Source: Parabacteroides gordonii MS-1 = DSM 23371
GTDB lineage: Bacteria > Bacteroidota > Bacteroidia > Bacteroidales > Tannerellaceae
Direction of reading: 5' to 3'
NCBI RefSeq assembly: GCF_000969825.1
Contig: NZ_KQ033920.1
Location: 685,114 to 749,113 of the forward strand
Length of the DNA: 64,000 bases
Shown: positions 17,092 to 26,768 of the stretch, piece after piece
How positions within the stretch are numbered: position 1 is the stretch's first letter
Layout: every line of letters begins with the position of its first letter
The notes under the pieces: model-generated
Told to the model about the DNA's origin: nothing
What the model saw: only the letters and a program-made list of their open reading frames with translations
Database searches by the model: none
Program-made: the position numbers and the translations under genes

Positions 17092-17140
17092 AAAATTGCC
17101 TGCGTACTAAATTCTGATTATGTGCGCAGGCAATTTTCGT
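17092..17140 (+). terminator. Terminator of amn-holA
   Basis: AAAATTGCCTGCG (17092-17104) pairs perfectly with CGCAGGCAATTTT (17125-17137). The A-run before and T-run after suggest function in both directions. Confidence 0.8.
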
Positions 17141-17480
17141 TATATGTGCATCTGATTTTAAGAACCTGCCCAAGTATTGCTATTCTGTGACTTTTTCAAG
17201 GCTATTTTTCTGGAACGAACCAAAACCTGAACAAGGAAAACTACCTTCTGCTTTTTGTTTTTCAATTATTGAGTATGTAAATTACCCCTCTGAGAATTTA
17301 ATATTTCTTTCTTTCTGTACAGATGTATACAAATATCATCTAAAAATCAAGTTTTAGGGGATATGATACAAAAGTATATGCTTTTGAATAAAAGAATGAG
17401 AATGGAATAGGACATTTTGACAGAAGTGATTTAGATGAACTAGATGCGTGATCACAATTATAACAAAATAATAGGTGGTT

Positions 17481-17504
17481 ACAAATGTATTAAGATACAT
17501 TTGT
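17481..17504. repeat. Perfect 10-bp inverted repeat, probable operator
   Basis: ACAAATGTAT-TAAG-ATACATTTGT. The half-site ATACATTTGT recurs at 17554-17563. Located about 500 bases upstream of the XRE gene; the binding protein is unknown. Confidence 0.6.
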
Positions 17505-17894
17505 GTAACAATACAGGGGTAGAGTGGTTACTTATGTTTCGTATACTTGGTTTATACATTTGTATCAAGTTACATTACTAATATAAATCAATAAAAATAG
17601 GTTTAAATACTGTTATAGTCAATATATATGATAAAAGGTCAAAAGCCAGGCTTTTATAACGAAATACCGATTGTTTACATTAATTTATTCTAATATAATC
17701 GCATATTAATGTGAATTTTCGTGTAAATTCAGATAAAAATAAATCCATAATGCATTATATTACAGTGTTTTATTTGTTTAAATCATAAGTTTAAGTTTAG
17801 CTCTATTTTACTGCAGTTAAATAGGTTTACAGAAGTGGTTGTTAGATGTGTAACAGTGTGATTACATATGTATTGGTTTATTGTTATAATTATA

Positions 17895-17927
17895 AATTGC
17901 GCAATTGAAAATAATGATTTATATTTG
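17895..17927 (+). promoter_or_regulatory. Promoter of the XRE regulator with palindromic operator
   Basis: TTG at 17897-17899, a 20-bp spacer and TATATTTG at 17920-17927. The -33 element sits inside the palindrome AATTGCGCAATT (17895-17906), an obvious candidate for repressor binding, perhaps autoregulation. Confidence 0.5.
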
Positions 17928-18007
17928 TATCGGTATATAATTCTATATTATACTAGTGTAAACAGACATATTGGCAGTAATTTTCGATAAAAAATCGTTT
18001 TTTAGTC

Positions 18008-18457
18008 ATGAAAGATCGCATTCTAACAGTAATGGAACATGAAGGATTGACTCCTTCTAAATTTGCTGAAGCAATCGGCATCCAACGTTCAGCTATGTCA
18101 CATATTATATCTGGAAGAAATAATCCGAGTCTGGATGTGCTGGTTAAGATACTGGAACGGTTTACTTATGTAGATTCCGACTGGCTTCTATTCGGTAAAG
18201 GTAATATGATACGTCAACATGTGTTAACTGAGCCTGATTTGTTTACAAATACGGCGATAAATCTGTCCGATGGGCAGGAAACTCCCGAATATCGCAAGGA
18301 AATCAGGGTTGAGACACCTGTAAACACCCCCAAACCTCCTGTAATTGAACAGATTGTATATCCTGAAAAGACATCCAGAAATGTAAGCAAGATAATGATA
18401 TTTTATTCGGATAATACATTTGAGACTTTTACTCCCGAAAAAAACAAGAAAGACTAA
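18008..18457 (+). CDS. XRE-family helix-turn-helix regulator
   Basis: A 149-residue protein. Residues about 3-62 form an HTH_XRE domain (LTPSKFAEAIGIQRSAMSHI then SGRNNPSLDVLVKIL). The C-terminal half is proline-rich and polar, with no recognisable ligand or peptidase domain. Its targets are unknown; a palindrome in its own promoter suggests autoregulation. It lies 63 bases before pyrK, but pyrK has its own -7 box. Confidence 0.85.
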   Translation: MKDRILTVMEHEGLTPSKFAEAIGIQRSAMSHIISGRNNPSLDVLVKILERFTYVDSDWLLFGKGNMIRQHVLTEPDLFTNTAINLSDGQETPEYRKEIRVETPVNTPKPPVIEQIVYPEKTSRNVSKIMIFYSDNTFETFTPEKNKKD

Positions 18458-18487
18458 GCGAACATTGGGGATTACGTCTTATTCATG

Positions 18488-18495
18488 TATCTTTG
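18488..18495 (+). promoter_or_regulatory. Promoter -7 box of pyrK-pyrD
   Basis: TATCTTTG matches TAnnTTTG, 25 bases before the pyrK ATG. Confidence 0.55.
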
Positions 18496-18520
18496 TATAG
18501 AAATTGAGTAATCATATTAT

Positions 18521-19303
18521 ATGAAGAAGTACATGTTAGATATGAAGGTTACTGAAAACAACCGCCTTCATAAAAATTATTGCCTGCTAAAGTTGACCTG
18601 TAACGACACTTTGCCGGAAATGCTTCCCGGTCAGTTCGTTCAGGTTCTTGTGGATAACTCTCCTACAACATTTCTTCGCCGACCTATTTCAATTAATTTT
18701 GTAGATAAAACAACCAATGAATTATGGTTGCTTATCCAGTTGGTTGGTGATGGAACTCGTCGTATGGCAGAATACCGCCCCGGAGATATTGTAAATATTA
18801 TGTTGCCACTAGGTAACAGCTTTACAATACCGGCAAAAGAAGATAAAAACCAAAAGCTTCTGTTAATTGGTGGTGGTGTGGGCACGGCTCCTATGTTATG
18901 CCTGGGAGCTACATTGAAGAATGCCGGTTTTGAGCCGGTTTTCCTATTGGGAGCGCGTTCGAAAGACGATGTGTTACAACTGGATGAGTTTAATAAAATA
19001 GGAACTGTTCACATAACTACCGAAGATGGCTCTTTGGGTGAAAAAGGTTATGTAACAAACCATTCCATATTGAAAAACGTTCATTTTGACAGAATTTACA
19101 CCTGTGGACCTAAACCGATGATGGTTGCTGTAGCCAAATATGCTGCTGCGGAAACGATCACATGCGAAGTCTCTTTAGAAAACACAATGGCTTGTGGTAT
19201 AGGTGCTTGCCTATGTTGTGTAGAAAAGACTCAGAAAGGTCATGTATGTGTTTGTACTGAAGGTCCCGTATTTAATATAGAAAAATTGACATGGCTGAGT
19301 TAA
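18521..19303 (+). CDS. pyrK: Dihydroorotate dehydrogenase electron-transfer subunit
   Basis: A 260-residue FAD and [2Fe-2S] subunit that passes electrons from PyrD to NAD+ in pyrimidine synthesis. FLRRPISI is the FAD-binding motif, GGGVGTAPM the NAD motif, and the C-terminal cysteines CGIGACLCC and VCVCTEGP bind the cluster. Its stop overlaps the pyrD start by 13 bases, so the pair is translationally coupled. Confidence 0.95.
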   Translation: MKKYMLDMKVTENNRLHKNYCLLKLTCNDTLPEMLPGQFVQVLVDNSPTTFLRRPISINFVDKTTNELWLLIQLVGDGTRRMAEYRPGDIVNIMLPLGNSFTIPAKEDKNQKLLLIGGGVGTAPMLCLGATLKNAGFEPVFLLGARSKDDVLQLDEFNKIGTVHITTEDGSLGEKGYVTNHSILKNVHFDRIYTCGPKPMMVAVAKYAAAETITCEVSLENTMACGIGACLCCVEKTQKGHVCVCTEGPVFNIEKLTWLS

Positions 19304-20202
19304 ATGTAAACATAGGAGAATTGCAGTTAAAAAACCCGGTGATGACTGCTTCCGGAACTTTTGGATACGGAGTTGAATATTCTGACTTTATGGATATCTC
19401 CAGACTGGGTGGTATTTTTGTAAAAGGTACGACTATCCAACCACGTGAAGGAAACTTGTATCCGCGTATGGCGGAAACCCCTTCCGGAATGTTGAATGCC
19501 GTAGGTTTACAGAACAAAGGGGCACAATATTTTGTAGATAATATCTATCCGGAAATCAAGGATATCGACACCCACATGATCGTAAATGTGAGTGGATCGT
19601 CTGTGGAAACCTACGTGGAATGTGCAGAAAAGATAGCCGAACTGGATAAAATACCAGCTATCGAACTTAACATTTCATGCCCGAATGTGAAGCAAGGCGG
19701 TATGGCTTTTGGCGTAACAACCTGCGGTGCGGCTGAAGTTGTGAAGGCTGTCCGCAAGGTTTATCCGAAGACCCTTATTGTAAAACTTTCTCCTAATGTG
19801 ACTGACATTACAGAGATAGCCAAAGCGGTCGAAGGCGAAGGAGCCGACTCTGTTTCACTGATCAATACTATGCTTGGAATGGCTATCGATGCAGAGAAAC
19901 GTAAACCTATATTATCTACAATAACAGGTGGTCTTTCCGGGCCCTGTGTAAAGCCGGTTGCCCTGCGTATGGTGTGGCAAACATATAAAGCAGTAAAAAT
20001 ACCAATCATTGGTTTAGGCGGTATTTCAAACTGGAAAGATGCCGTCGAATTTATGTTGGCGGGAGCTACGGCAATACAGATAGGTACATACAATTTTGTC
20101 GATCCGACCGTATCCGTGAAAGTGATCGATGGCATGAATGAATATCTCGACAGACACGGATTTAAGTCTGCAAAAGAACTTATCGGAGCTTTAAAAGCAT
20201 GA
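19291..20202 (+). CDS. pyrD: Dihydroorotate dehydrogenase, catalytic subunit (class 1B)
   Basis: A 303-residue FMN enzyme that oxidises dihydroorotate to orotate. Features are [10 protein letters not shown], the [11 protein letters not shown] stretch carrying the catalytic Cys region typical of class 1 enzymes, [10 protein letters not shown], and the phosphate-binding [11 protein letters not shown]. It works with PyrK, as the overlap shows. Cytosolic. Confidence 0.96.
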   Translation: MAELNVNIGELQLKNPVMTASGTFGYGVEYSDFMDISRLGGIFVKGTTIQPREGNLYPRMAETPSGMLNAVGLQNKGAQYFVDNIYPEIKDIDTHMIVNVSGSSVETYVECAEKIAELDKIPAIELNISCPNVKQGGMAFGVTTCGAAEVVKAVRKVYPKTLIVKLSPNVTDITEIAKAVEGEGADSVSLINTMLGMAIDAEKRKPILSTITGGLSGPCVKPVALRMVWQTYKAVKIPIIGLGGISNWKDAVEFMLAGATAIQIGTYNFVDPTVSVKVIDGMNEYLDRHGFKSAKELIGALKA

Positions 20203-20214
20203 TATTTCAATAGA

Positions 20215-20250
20215 AAAAGTGTCTGTTCAAACCAAAACAGGCACTTTTCT
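20215..20250 (+). terminator. Terminator of pyrK-pyrD
   Basis: AAAAGTGTCTGTT (20215-20227) pairs with AACAGGCACTTTT (20236-20248) with one G-T pair. Confidence 0.75.
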
Positions 20251-20298
20251 TCGTTTTATATTTAGTATATATAGACCACAATCAAGTAAAAAAGGAAC

Positions 20299-22458
20299 AT
20301 GAAAAACAGACTATTCTCTTTGATATGCCTATTGGTCATATCTATATCGCTGAAAGCCAGTGATAAAATTGTAATTCCAATCTCGACCGAGAATATCAGC
20401 CTTATATATAAGGTTGGCGATAATGGACGTTTGTACCAATCGTATCTAGGTCAGAAACTTCGGTTCAGTAGTGATATCGATCAGCTTCCCCTGGGTGGTG
20501 AAGCCTATATTACACACGGTATGGAAGATTATTTCGAACCGGCTATCCGTGTTTTGCATAATGACGGCAACCCTTCATTACTTCTTAAATATGTCTCTTA
20601 TGAGACTAAACAACTTCAGCCGGATGTAACAGAAACAGTTATTAAATTGAAGGATGATATTTATCCTGTAACAGTCGATCTTCATTTTGTCTCTTATGCA
20701 AAAGAGAACATAATCAAGTCTTTTACGGAGATCTCACATCAGGAGAAGAAGCCGGTTACGCTTTATAACTATGCTTCTTCGCTACTTCATTTAAACAGTG
20801 AAAAGTATTTTTTGACTGAATTTGCCGGAGATTGGGCACACGAAGTAAATATGACGGAACAGCAGCTTTCATTTGGTAAAAAAGTATTGGATACAAAGTT
20901 GGGAAGCCGCGCAAATATGTTCAATTCCCCCTTCTTTTTGCTGTCCCTGAATGAAAATTCCAGAGAAAATGAAGGGGAAGTTCTTTTCGGAACCATCGGT
21001 TGGACGGGAAATTTCCGTTTCACATTTGAGGTGGATAACGAAAATAAATTACGTATCCTTTCTGGTATAAACAACTATGCTTCAGAATATTCACTAAAGC
21101 CTAAGGAACTGTTCCGCACTCCGGAGTTTATATTTACCTTCAGTGCCGAAGGAAAAGGTAAAGCCAGTCGTGATTTTCATAGATGGGCACGTAAATATCA
21201 GGTAAAAGACGGCGAAAAATCACGTCTGACCTTGCTGAATAACTGGGAAGCTACCTATTTCGATTTCAACGAGGATAAACTGGTCGACATTATGGATGAA
21301 GCTAAAACACTGGGAGTCGATATGTTCCTGTTGGACGATGGTTGGTTCGCCAATAAATATCCCCGTAGCAGTGACCACCAGGGATTAGGAGACTGGGATG
21401 AAACCGTTGAAAAACTGCCGAACGGTATCGGTAAACTGGTAAAGGAAGCTACTGATAAAGGGATTAAATTCGGTCTATGGATTGAACCGGAGATGGTAAA
21501 TCCAAAGAGCGAATTGTATGAAAAGCATAAGGATTGGGTCATTCATCTGCCAAACAGGGATGAGTATTATTTCAGACATCAGCTGGTATTGGATCTTAGC
21601 AACCCCGAAGTGCAGGATTATGTATTTGGTATTGTAGACAACCTGATGACCAAATATCCGGGTATCGCTTATTTTAAATGGGATTGCAACAGCCCGATCA
21701 CCAATATTTATTCTCCGTACCTGAAAGACAAGCAGTCTCATCTTTATATCGATCATGTAAGAGGATTATATAATGTACTTGAACGTGTTAAAGCAAAATA
21801 TCCCAACCTGCCGATGATGCTTTGTTCCGGTGGTGGCGGACGTACTGATTATGAAGCTTTGAAATACTTTACAGAGTTCTGGCCGAGCGATAATACCGAT
21901 CCGATCGAACGTATCTTTATCCAGTGGGGCTACTCTCACTTCTTCCCTTCAAAGACAATGGCTGCACATGTTACAAGCTGGAATAAGAATGCCGGCATTA
22001 AGTTCCGTACAGATGTTGCTATGATGGGTAAGTTGGGATTTGATATCCGTACACATGAAATGACTCCGGCAGAACAGGAATATTGCAAAGGAGCTGTACA
22101 GAATTTCAACCGCTTAAGTGGTGCGATCCTGGATGGAGACCTGTATCGTCTGGTTTCTCCTTATGAAGGAAATCACTCGGCGGTTATGTATGTCAATGAA
22201 ACGACAGATAAAGCCGTTCTCTTTGCATTCGATATCCATCCTCGTTATGGTGAAATGTTGCAACCTGTTCGTTTACAGGGATTAAATCCGGATGCTCAAT
22301 ATGAAATAAAGGAGATCAATCTTGTTCCGGGCACGAAGTCAATACTGAAATGTGACGGAAAAACGTTCTCCGGCGAATTGTTGATGAAGGTCGGTATACC
22401 GGTATTCTCCGGCAGACAACTGGCAAGCCGGGTTATTGAAATCTCGAAAGTGAAGTAA
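20299..22458 (+). CDS. Alpha-galactosidase, GH36 family
   Basis: A 719-residue exported enzyme; the signal peptide ends near SLKAS (residue 20). The catalytic TIM barrel spans about residues 310-620. The nucleophile Asp lies in YFKWDCN (about residue 460) and the acid/base Asp in WPSDNTDP (about 530), with LLDDGWF and GLWIEPEMV as further family motifs. It should release terminal alpha-galactose in the periplasm or outside the cell. No SusC/SusD pair is adjacent, so it is not in an obvious polysaccharide-utilisation locus. It ends at a bidirectional terminator shared with the MFS gene. Confidence 0.92.
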   Translation: MKNRLFSLICLLVISISLKASDKIVIPISTENISLIYKVGDNGRLYQSYLGQKLRFSSDIDQLPLGGEAYITHGMEDYFEPAIRVLHNDGNPSLLLKYVSYETKQLQPDVTETVIKLKDDIYPVTVDLHFVSYAKENIIKSFTEISHQEKKPVTLYNYASSLLHLNSEKYFLTEFAGDWAHEVNMTEQQLSFGKKVLDTKLGSRANMFNSPFFLLSLNENSRENEGEVLFGTIGWTGNFRFTFEVDNENKLRILSGINNYASEYSLKPKELFRTPEFIFTFSAEGKGKASRDFHRWARKYQVKDGEKSRLTLLNNWEATYFDFNEDKLVDIMDEAKTLGVDMFLLDDGWFANKYPRSSDHQGLGDWDETVEKLPNGIGKLVKEATDKGIKFGLWIEPEMVNPKSELYEKHKDWVIHLPNRDEYYFRHQLVLDLSNPEVQDYVFGIVDNLMTKYPGIAYFKWDCNSPITNIYSPYLKDKQSHLYIDHVRGLYNVLERVKAKYPNLPMMLCSGGGGRTDYEALKYFTEFWPSDNTDPIERIFIQWGYSHFFPSKTMAAHVTSWNKNAGIKFRTDVAMMGKLGFDIRTHEMTPAEQEYCKGAVQNFNRLSGAILDGDLYRLVSPYEGNHSAVMYVNETTDKAVLFAFDIHPRYGEMLQPVRLQGLNPDAQYEIKEINLVPGTKSILKCDGKTFSGELLMKVGIPVFSGRQLASRVIEISKVK

Positions 22459-22478
22459 TTCAGCATACTATCTAAATG

Positions 22479-22520
22479 AAAACGGAGAGGCTTATCAGAT
22501 TAAGCCTCTCCGTTTTTGTT
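22479..22520. terminator. Bidirectional terminator between GH36 and MFS genes
   Basis: AAAACGGAGAGGCTTA (22479-22494) pairs perfectly with 22501-22516 around a 6-base loop, with T-runs on both strands. Confidence 0.9.
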
Positions 22521-22545
22521 TTATCACTTATGAAAATCCGGATCG

Positions 22546-23727
22546 TTATCCCTTTTCCTTCGACAGTAAAGTTACGCATAAAGAGGCACAACAAAGAAGT
22601 ACTCCGACGCAGGCTGTTCCCGCCCAACCGAATAGTTGCCAGGCTGTTCCGGAAAGGAAAGTACCCAGCGAGCCACCGACAAAATAAGTAGTCATAAAGA
22701 TCGTATTGACACGGTTGGAAGCAGCCGGACATAATTCAAAAATACTCGACTGGTTACTTAACTGGATACATTGCATACCTATATCGATAATGACAATACC
22801 GGCAACAATAGAGATATAATAGTTTCCTCCAGCATAAAGCAATAACCAGGCAAGCAATATCAATCCGCATCCCCAGAAGTTGAAACGTCTGACTCCCACC
22901 TTCTTAACGTATTTCCCGACAAGAGATGCCGATAATGCCCCGGCCATACCACAAAGTCCCAGCATCCCGACAACATCGCTACCGGCAAAAAAAGGAGCCT
23001 GTCCCATCTTGAATGCCAGACACGACCACATAGCCAGAAAAGATCCGAAGGCTAATCCGGAGCGGATTGCGTAAACCCTCAGTGCAGGAAATTCTTTCAG
23101 CAATGACAACAAGGATTTCATCAACTCCGAGTACTTGCCTTTAAAAGTTGGCTGTATATCCGGTAATACCGTTATCACAACAATGCCGCATACGACCATT
23201 AATCCGGCAGCGATATAATACATTTCCCGCCAACCGAACAAATCACCGATCAGTCCGCTTATTACGCGTGATACCAATATTCCGGAAAGTAACCCCGACA
23301 CGACCAGTCCTACATTTCGCCCCTTATTCTCCGGTTTCGAGTATATGGCAGCTATAGGTATAAATATCTGCGGTATCATGGAGCAGATCCCGGTAAACAA
23401 AGAAGCAATAAGAATAACATGAATATTGGGTGCCAGGGCAATACTTAGCAATGATATGGTCAAAATGGAGAAATTCGTAATGATAATCTTCTTACGTTTA
23501 TACATATCAGCCAATGGCACAACGAATAATAATCCCAATGCATAACCAATCTGCGTAACCATAGCGATCAGGTTGGTTGTAAATTCAGATACGTCGAGCT
23601 CCTGACGTATCATATTGAGAAGTGGCTGATTATAGTAAAGATTGGCTACCGATATACCGGCTACAATAGATAATGTCCATAGGATTAAAGGAGGAAGGCC
23701 TCCGTTTTCTTTTAAAACTTGTTTCAT
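22546..23727 (-). CDS. MFS transporter
   Basis: A 393-residue membrane protein with about twelve hydrophobic segments, of the AraJ/YdhP-like major facilitator group. The helix 2-3 loop reads GYALGLLFVVPLADMYKRKK, the MFS signature, and NLYYNQPLL near the start is common in this subgroup. The substrate cannot be inferred; relatives export drugs or sugars. Monocistronic, with its own promoter. Confidence 0.85.
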   Translation of the reverse strand: MKQVLKENGGLPPLILWTLSIVAGISVANLYYNQPLLNMIRQELDVSEFTTNLIAMVTQIGYALGLLFVVPLADMYKRKKIIITNFSILTISLLSIALAPNIHVILIASLFTGICSMIPQIFIPIAAIYSKPENKGRNVGLVVSGLLSGILVSRVISGLIGDLFGWREMYYIAAGLMVVCGIVVITVLPDIQPTFKGKYSELMKSLLSLLKEFPALRVYAIRSGLAFGSFLAMWSCLAFKMGQAPFFAGSDVVGMLGLCGMAGALSASLVGKYVKKVGVRRFNFWGCGLILLAWLLLYAGGNYYISIVAGIVIIDIGMQCIQLSNQSSIFELCPAASNRVNTIFMTTYFVGGSLGTFLSGTAWQLFGWAGTACVGVLLCCASLCVTLLSKEKG

Positions 23728-23746
23728 ACATTACTTTTTAGTCCGG

Positions 23747-23754
23747 CAAATTTA
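23747..23754 (-). promoter_or_regulatory. Promoter -7 box of the MFS gene
   Basis: Reads TAAATTTG on the minus strand, 20 bases before the ATG. Confidence 0.5.
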
Positions 23755-23830
23755 CCCCAAAAATTTGAATAACCGAAGCCTTTTCAATGCATGATATAGC
23801 TTCGGCAAGTATATGGAGATATTCAAATAA

Positions 23831-23854
23831 TTAGTTATATTTGCCAATAACTAA
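23831..23854 (+). promoter_or_regulatory. Promoter with 8-bp dyad before the MgtC gene
   Basis: TATATTTG (23836-23843) matches the -7 box and lies within the inverted repeat TTAGTTAT (23831-23838) / ATAACTAA (23847-23854), a possible operator. Confidence 0.5.
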
Positions 23855-23866
23855 AACAGAAAATAT

Positions 23867-24571
23867 ATGTTGGATCACATTAACGAGATACTTCAAAATA
23901 CAACCATTACGCCGACTACTGCGGCTGTAAAACTCTTTGTCAGTTTCCTGTTAGGCGCTATTATCGGTATAGAGCGCCAGTTCCGCCGTCGTGAAGCCGG
24001 AATGCGTACGTTTACCCTGATCTGTATGGGGTCGGCGGCAGCGATGCTTATTTCTATCTGGATACCGCAATGCTATCCGAATTTTCTGAATGGAGACCCG
24101 GGGCGTATTGCTGCCCAGGTACTTACCGGAATAGGTTTTCTGGGAGCAGGAGCGATCATGCAAAGTCACGGCAGTATTCATGGATTGACTACGGCTGCTT
24201 GTATCTGGGTCGTTGCCGTTATCGGGTTAGCCGTAGGAGCGGGGATGTATGTTCCGGCCTTGATCGGTACGGGTCTTACATTAGTGATACTGGTCAGTCT
24301 TGAAAAACTGGAGAAAAGAATGTTCCTGAATGGAGTAAATAAGATACTGACTATTACTTGTACTACTGCAACCCCGGATCTGAAGGCTGTCCGTAAAATA
24401 TTGGAAGAGAAGAATATTTATATTGTAAGTGTTTCGTTCGAGTCTCTGTTTGAGCTGAATAAGGCAGTCATTACTTATAAAGTGAATGTTAAGGCACAAT
24501 CCTCCTACATGAATTTGTTCAGTGAAATAAGAACGCTGGGATATGTTTCTCAAATAAGATTGATGGCCTGA
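23867..24571 (+). CDS. MgtC/SapB family membrane protein
   Basis: A 234-residue protein with about five hydrophobic segments in the first 145 residues and a C-terminal cytosolic domain that looks ACT-like (LTITCTTATPDLKAVRKIL). Hallmarks are GAIIGIERQ, REAGMRTFTL and GIGFLGAGAI. MgtC relatives affect membrane potential or Mg2+ homeostasis in other bacteria; the role here is not known. It converges on the C_GCAxxG gene with 4 bases between stops. Confidence 0.88.
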   Translation: MLDHINEILQNTTITPTTAAVKLFVSFLLGAIIGIERQFRRREAGMRTFTLICMGSAAAMLISIWIPQCYPNFLNGDPGRIAAQVLTGIGFLGAGAIMQSHGSIHGLTTAACIWVVAVIGLAVGAGMYVPALIGTGLTLVILVSLEKLEKRMFLNGVNKILTITCTTATPDLKAVRKILEEKNIYIVSVSFESLFELNKAVITYKVNVKAQSSYMNLFSEIRTLGYVSQIRLMA

Positions 24572-24575
24572 GCCA

Positions 24576-25049
24576 TCAATCCAATTCGTTTTTCAGCATC
24601 CGGCCTGCTATGCGGGCAGCTTCTTCCACATATTTGCTGCAAGGACGTTTTGCATAATATTCCGATGTTCTTTCGGAAGGAGCGGGAGCTGTCTGGCTGG
24701 CTTCAGCAGCAGGTAAAAGACTGCGGCAAATGATCGTACCGTGCTTTTCCTTGAACATCTCAGACATTTTCTGCACCATCGCATAATTCTTTGTCCGCGC
24801 TTCCTGATCATTCTGATCCAATACAGGATATTTGAATCCGGCTAGCATAGCCATAGCACTTACTGTACCACATATTTCCCGCATACGGCCAACACCACCA
24901 CCGAAAGAGACAGACATCTGTTTTGCCATATTCAGATCCAGTTCGAATACATCCGAATAAGCAAGGAATACAGACTGTGCACAGTTGTACCCCGACTCGA
25001 AATTCTGAACAGCGGCTTGTACCCGCTGTTCAATATCAAACTCCTTCAT
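24576..25049 (-). CDS. C_GCAxxG_C_C family protein
   Basis: A 157-residue protein with the family cysteine pattern: GYNCAQS, the glycine-rich FGGGVGRMREICG, a third Cys in TIICRSL and a fourth in RPCSKYV. Such proteins probably bind a metal or redox cofactor; none is well characterised. ATG 25049 (MKEFDIEQ) is preferred; the frame extends 13 codons further and would overlap the upstream gene. Third gene of serB-Dabb-C_GCAxxG. Confidence 0.85.
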   Translation of the reverse strand: MKEFDIEQRVQAAVQNFESGYNCAQSVFLAYSDVFELDLNMAKQMSVSFGGGVGRMREICGTVSAMAMLAGFKYPVLDQNDQEARTKNYAMVQKMSEMFKEKHGTIICRSLLPAAEASQTAPAPSERTSEYYAKRPCSKYVEEAARIAGRMLKNELD

Positions 25050-25066
25050 AAAGGAATAATCTTTAA

Positions 25067-25369
25067 TTAATATTCGTAATCCACGCAAGCTCTGTCAGCT
25101 TTTACCGGGCCGATAATGCCTTTCGAGATGGCCACATGTTCGGGGTGAGTGGCATATGTCTTCACATCTTCCAGTGAGTCGAGTTCCGTTGTAAGAATAA
25201 CGTCCCAGGCTTCTTCCGGATTTACGTTAAAGTCGACACGGATCATACGCAATACGTCGATCTTGTCGATCAAAGCTTCCAAACCTGTTTTTATTTCCTG
25301 CATTTTAGCCTGTTTGTCGGCCGGAGTTGCAAACTCAGTCAGTTTAAACATTACAATGTGTCTTATCAT
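25067..25369 (-). CDS. Dabb (stress-responsive alpha/beta barrel) protein
   Basis: A 100-residue ferredoxin-like-fold protein. It starts MIRHIVMFKL and has the conserved HPEHVAI segment of the Dabb family. Members are dimeric with varied or unknown activities. It lies 16 bases after serB and 17 before the next gene, so it is cotranscribed. Confidence 0.88.
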   Translation of the reverse strand: MIRHIVMFKLTEFATPADKQAKMQEIKTGLEALIDKIDVLRMIRVDFNVNPEEAWDVILTTELDSLEDVKTYATHPEHVAISKGIIGPVKADRACVDYEY

Positions 25370-25385
25370 AAACGCTTTTATTTAA

Positions 25386-26612
25386 TTACATTTGTTCTTC
25401 CAAATATGAATCTTTGTATCCCAGAAAATATAATATTCCGTCCAGGCCAATCGTCGAAATCGACTGTTTGGCGGTTGCTTTCACCTTGGGCTTGGCATGG
25501 AAAGCAATTCCCAAGCCCGCTATACTGATCATAGGCAAGTCGTTAGCTCCGTCGCCAACGGCCACAGTCTGACGGATATCCACGTTCTCGACCTGGGCGA
25601 TCAGGCGAAGCAATTCTGCTTTTCGCTTGCCGTCGACGATATCTCCGATATGGCGTCCGGTTAACTTGCCGTCTACCACTTCCAGCTCATTGGCATATAC
25701 ATAATCTATATTGTATTTCTGCTTCAGGTAGTTGCCGAAGTAGGTAAATCCTCCGGAAAGGATCGCAATCTTGAATCCCACCTTTTTAAGGATGCGCATC
25801 AAACGGTCTACACCCTCCGTGATCGGTAAATTCTCTGCAATATCCTGCATGACAGATACATCCAAACCTTTTAACAGGGCACAACGCTGGCGGAAACTTT
25901 CGCTGAAATCAATCTCTCCGCGCATGGCCGATTCGGTAATCGCTTTTACCTGGTCGCCAACACCGGCACGGATGGCCAGTTCGTCGATCACTTCCGTTTC
26001 AATCAGGGTCGAATCCATATCGAAACAGATGAGACGGCGCATACGGCGATACATACTTTCTTCCTGAAACGAAATATCCATCACCTGTTCGGACGAGAGT
26101 TTCATAAATTCGGCCTTCATCAGCTCCTTATCACGCGGTGTACCACGAACCGAAAATTCCACACTAGCCTTCGGCGTACGTGAGTTTTCATCCAGCGGGA
26201 TACGTCCTGTCAGACGTTTGATGTCGTCTATGTTCATCCCCTGGTCGGCAACGATACGGGTTACGCCTGCTATTTGCTTTGCCGTCAGCATGCGTCCCAG
26301 GATAGTGATAATATACCGGTTCTTTCCCTGCATATTCACCCATTTGGTATATTCTTCCTCTGTGATAGGATTAAAACGGATATTTACATCCAATTCATAG
26401 CTTTTGAAGAGTAACTCTTTCAAAATATCACCCGAATTTCCTCCGCAACTCTGGAAAAGAATACCCAACGACAGGTTATTATGGATATCGGCCTGACCGA
26501 TATCGAGGATAACAGCATTATTCTTTGCCAGGATTTCGGTTAGGGCGGCGGTGACCCCAGGGCGGTCGGCTCCGTTTATATTTATCAGTATAATTTCGTC
26601 TTTTAGTCCCAT
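25386..26612 (-). CDS. serB: Phosphoserine phosphatase
   Basis: A 408-residue HAD enzyme for the last step of serine synthesis. Two ACT-like domains occupy about residues 1-175 (NGADRPGVTAALTEIL), followed by the HAD domain with nucleophile motif FDMDSTLIE (about residue 200), LSGGF and GDGANDLPM. The frame is open to 26684, but a -7 box at 26631-26638 lies between that start and ATG 26612, so the shorter protein is chosen. It heads a three-gene operon. Confidence 0.94.
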   Translation of the reverse strand: MGLKDEIILININGADRPGVTAALTEILAKNNAVILDIGQADIHNNLSLGILFQSCGGNSGDILKELLFKSYELDVNIRFNPITEEEYTKWVNMQGKNRYIITILGRMLTAKQIAGVTRIVADQGMNIDDIKRLTGRIPLDENSRTPKASVEFSVRGTPRDKELMKAEFMKLSSEQVMDISFQEESMYRRMRRLICFDMDSTLIETEVIDELAIRAGVGDQVKAITESAMRGEIDFSESFRQRCALLKGLDVSVMQDIAENLPITEGVDRLMRILKKVGFKIAILSGGFTYFGNYLKQKYNIDYVYANELEVVDGKLTGRHIGDIVDGKRKAELLRLIAQVENVDIRQTVAVGDGANDLPMISIAGLGIAFHAKPKVKATAKQSISTIGLDGILYFLGYKDSYLEEQM

Positions 26613-26630
26613 GTTTTTTGTTTTATAAGG

Positions 26631-26638
26631 CAAAGGTA
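26631..26638 (-). promoter_or_regulatory. Promoter -7 box of the serB operon
   Basis: Reads TACCTTTG on the minus strand, 19 bases before the ATG, leaving a very short leader. It decides the serB start. Confidence 0.6.
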
Positions 26639-26768
26639 AACAAGTTATGTGCAAATTTCTACATTTGGATAAACAAAAATTCAAATGGAATTGTTATTTT
26701 TATAGACGCGTTATATTTAATTTAGAACCTGGCAACCTTAATAAGTCCTGACTGGCAGGCAAATCGAG

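Larger units (their letters stand above)
17072..18007. other. AT-rich gene-free stretch, 936 bp
   Basis: No credible coding frame on either strand. It contains the holA terminator (17092-17140), a perfect 10-bp dyad at 17481-17504 with a third copy of its half-site at 17554-17563, an ACTTG/CAAGT dyad at 17545-17570, a TGAATTT/AAATTCA dyad at 17712-17731, a 12-bp palindrome at 17895-17906 and a promoter for the XRE regulator at 17897-17927. Composition is distinctly more AT-rich than the flanks. Confidence 0.6.
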
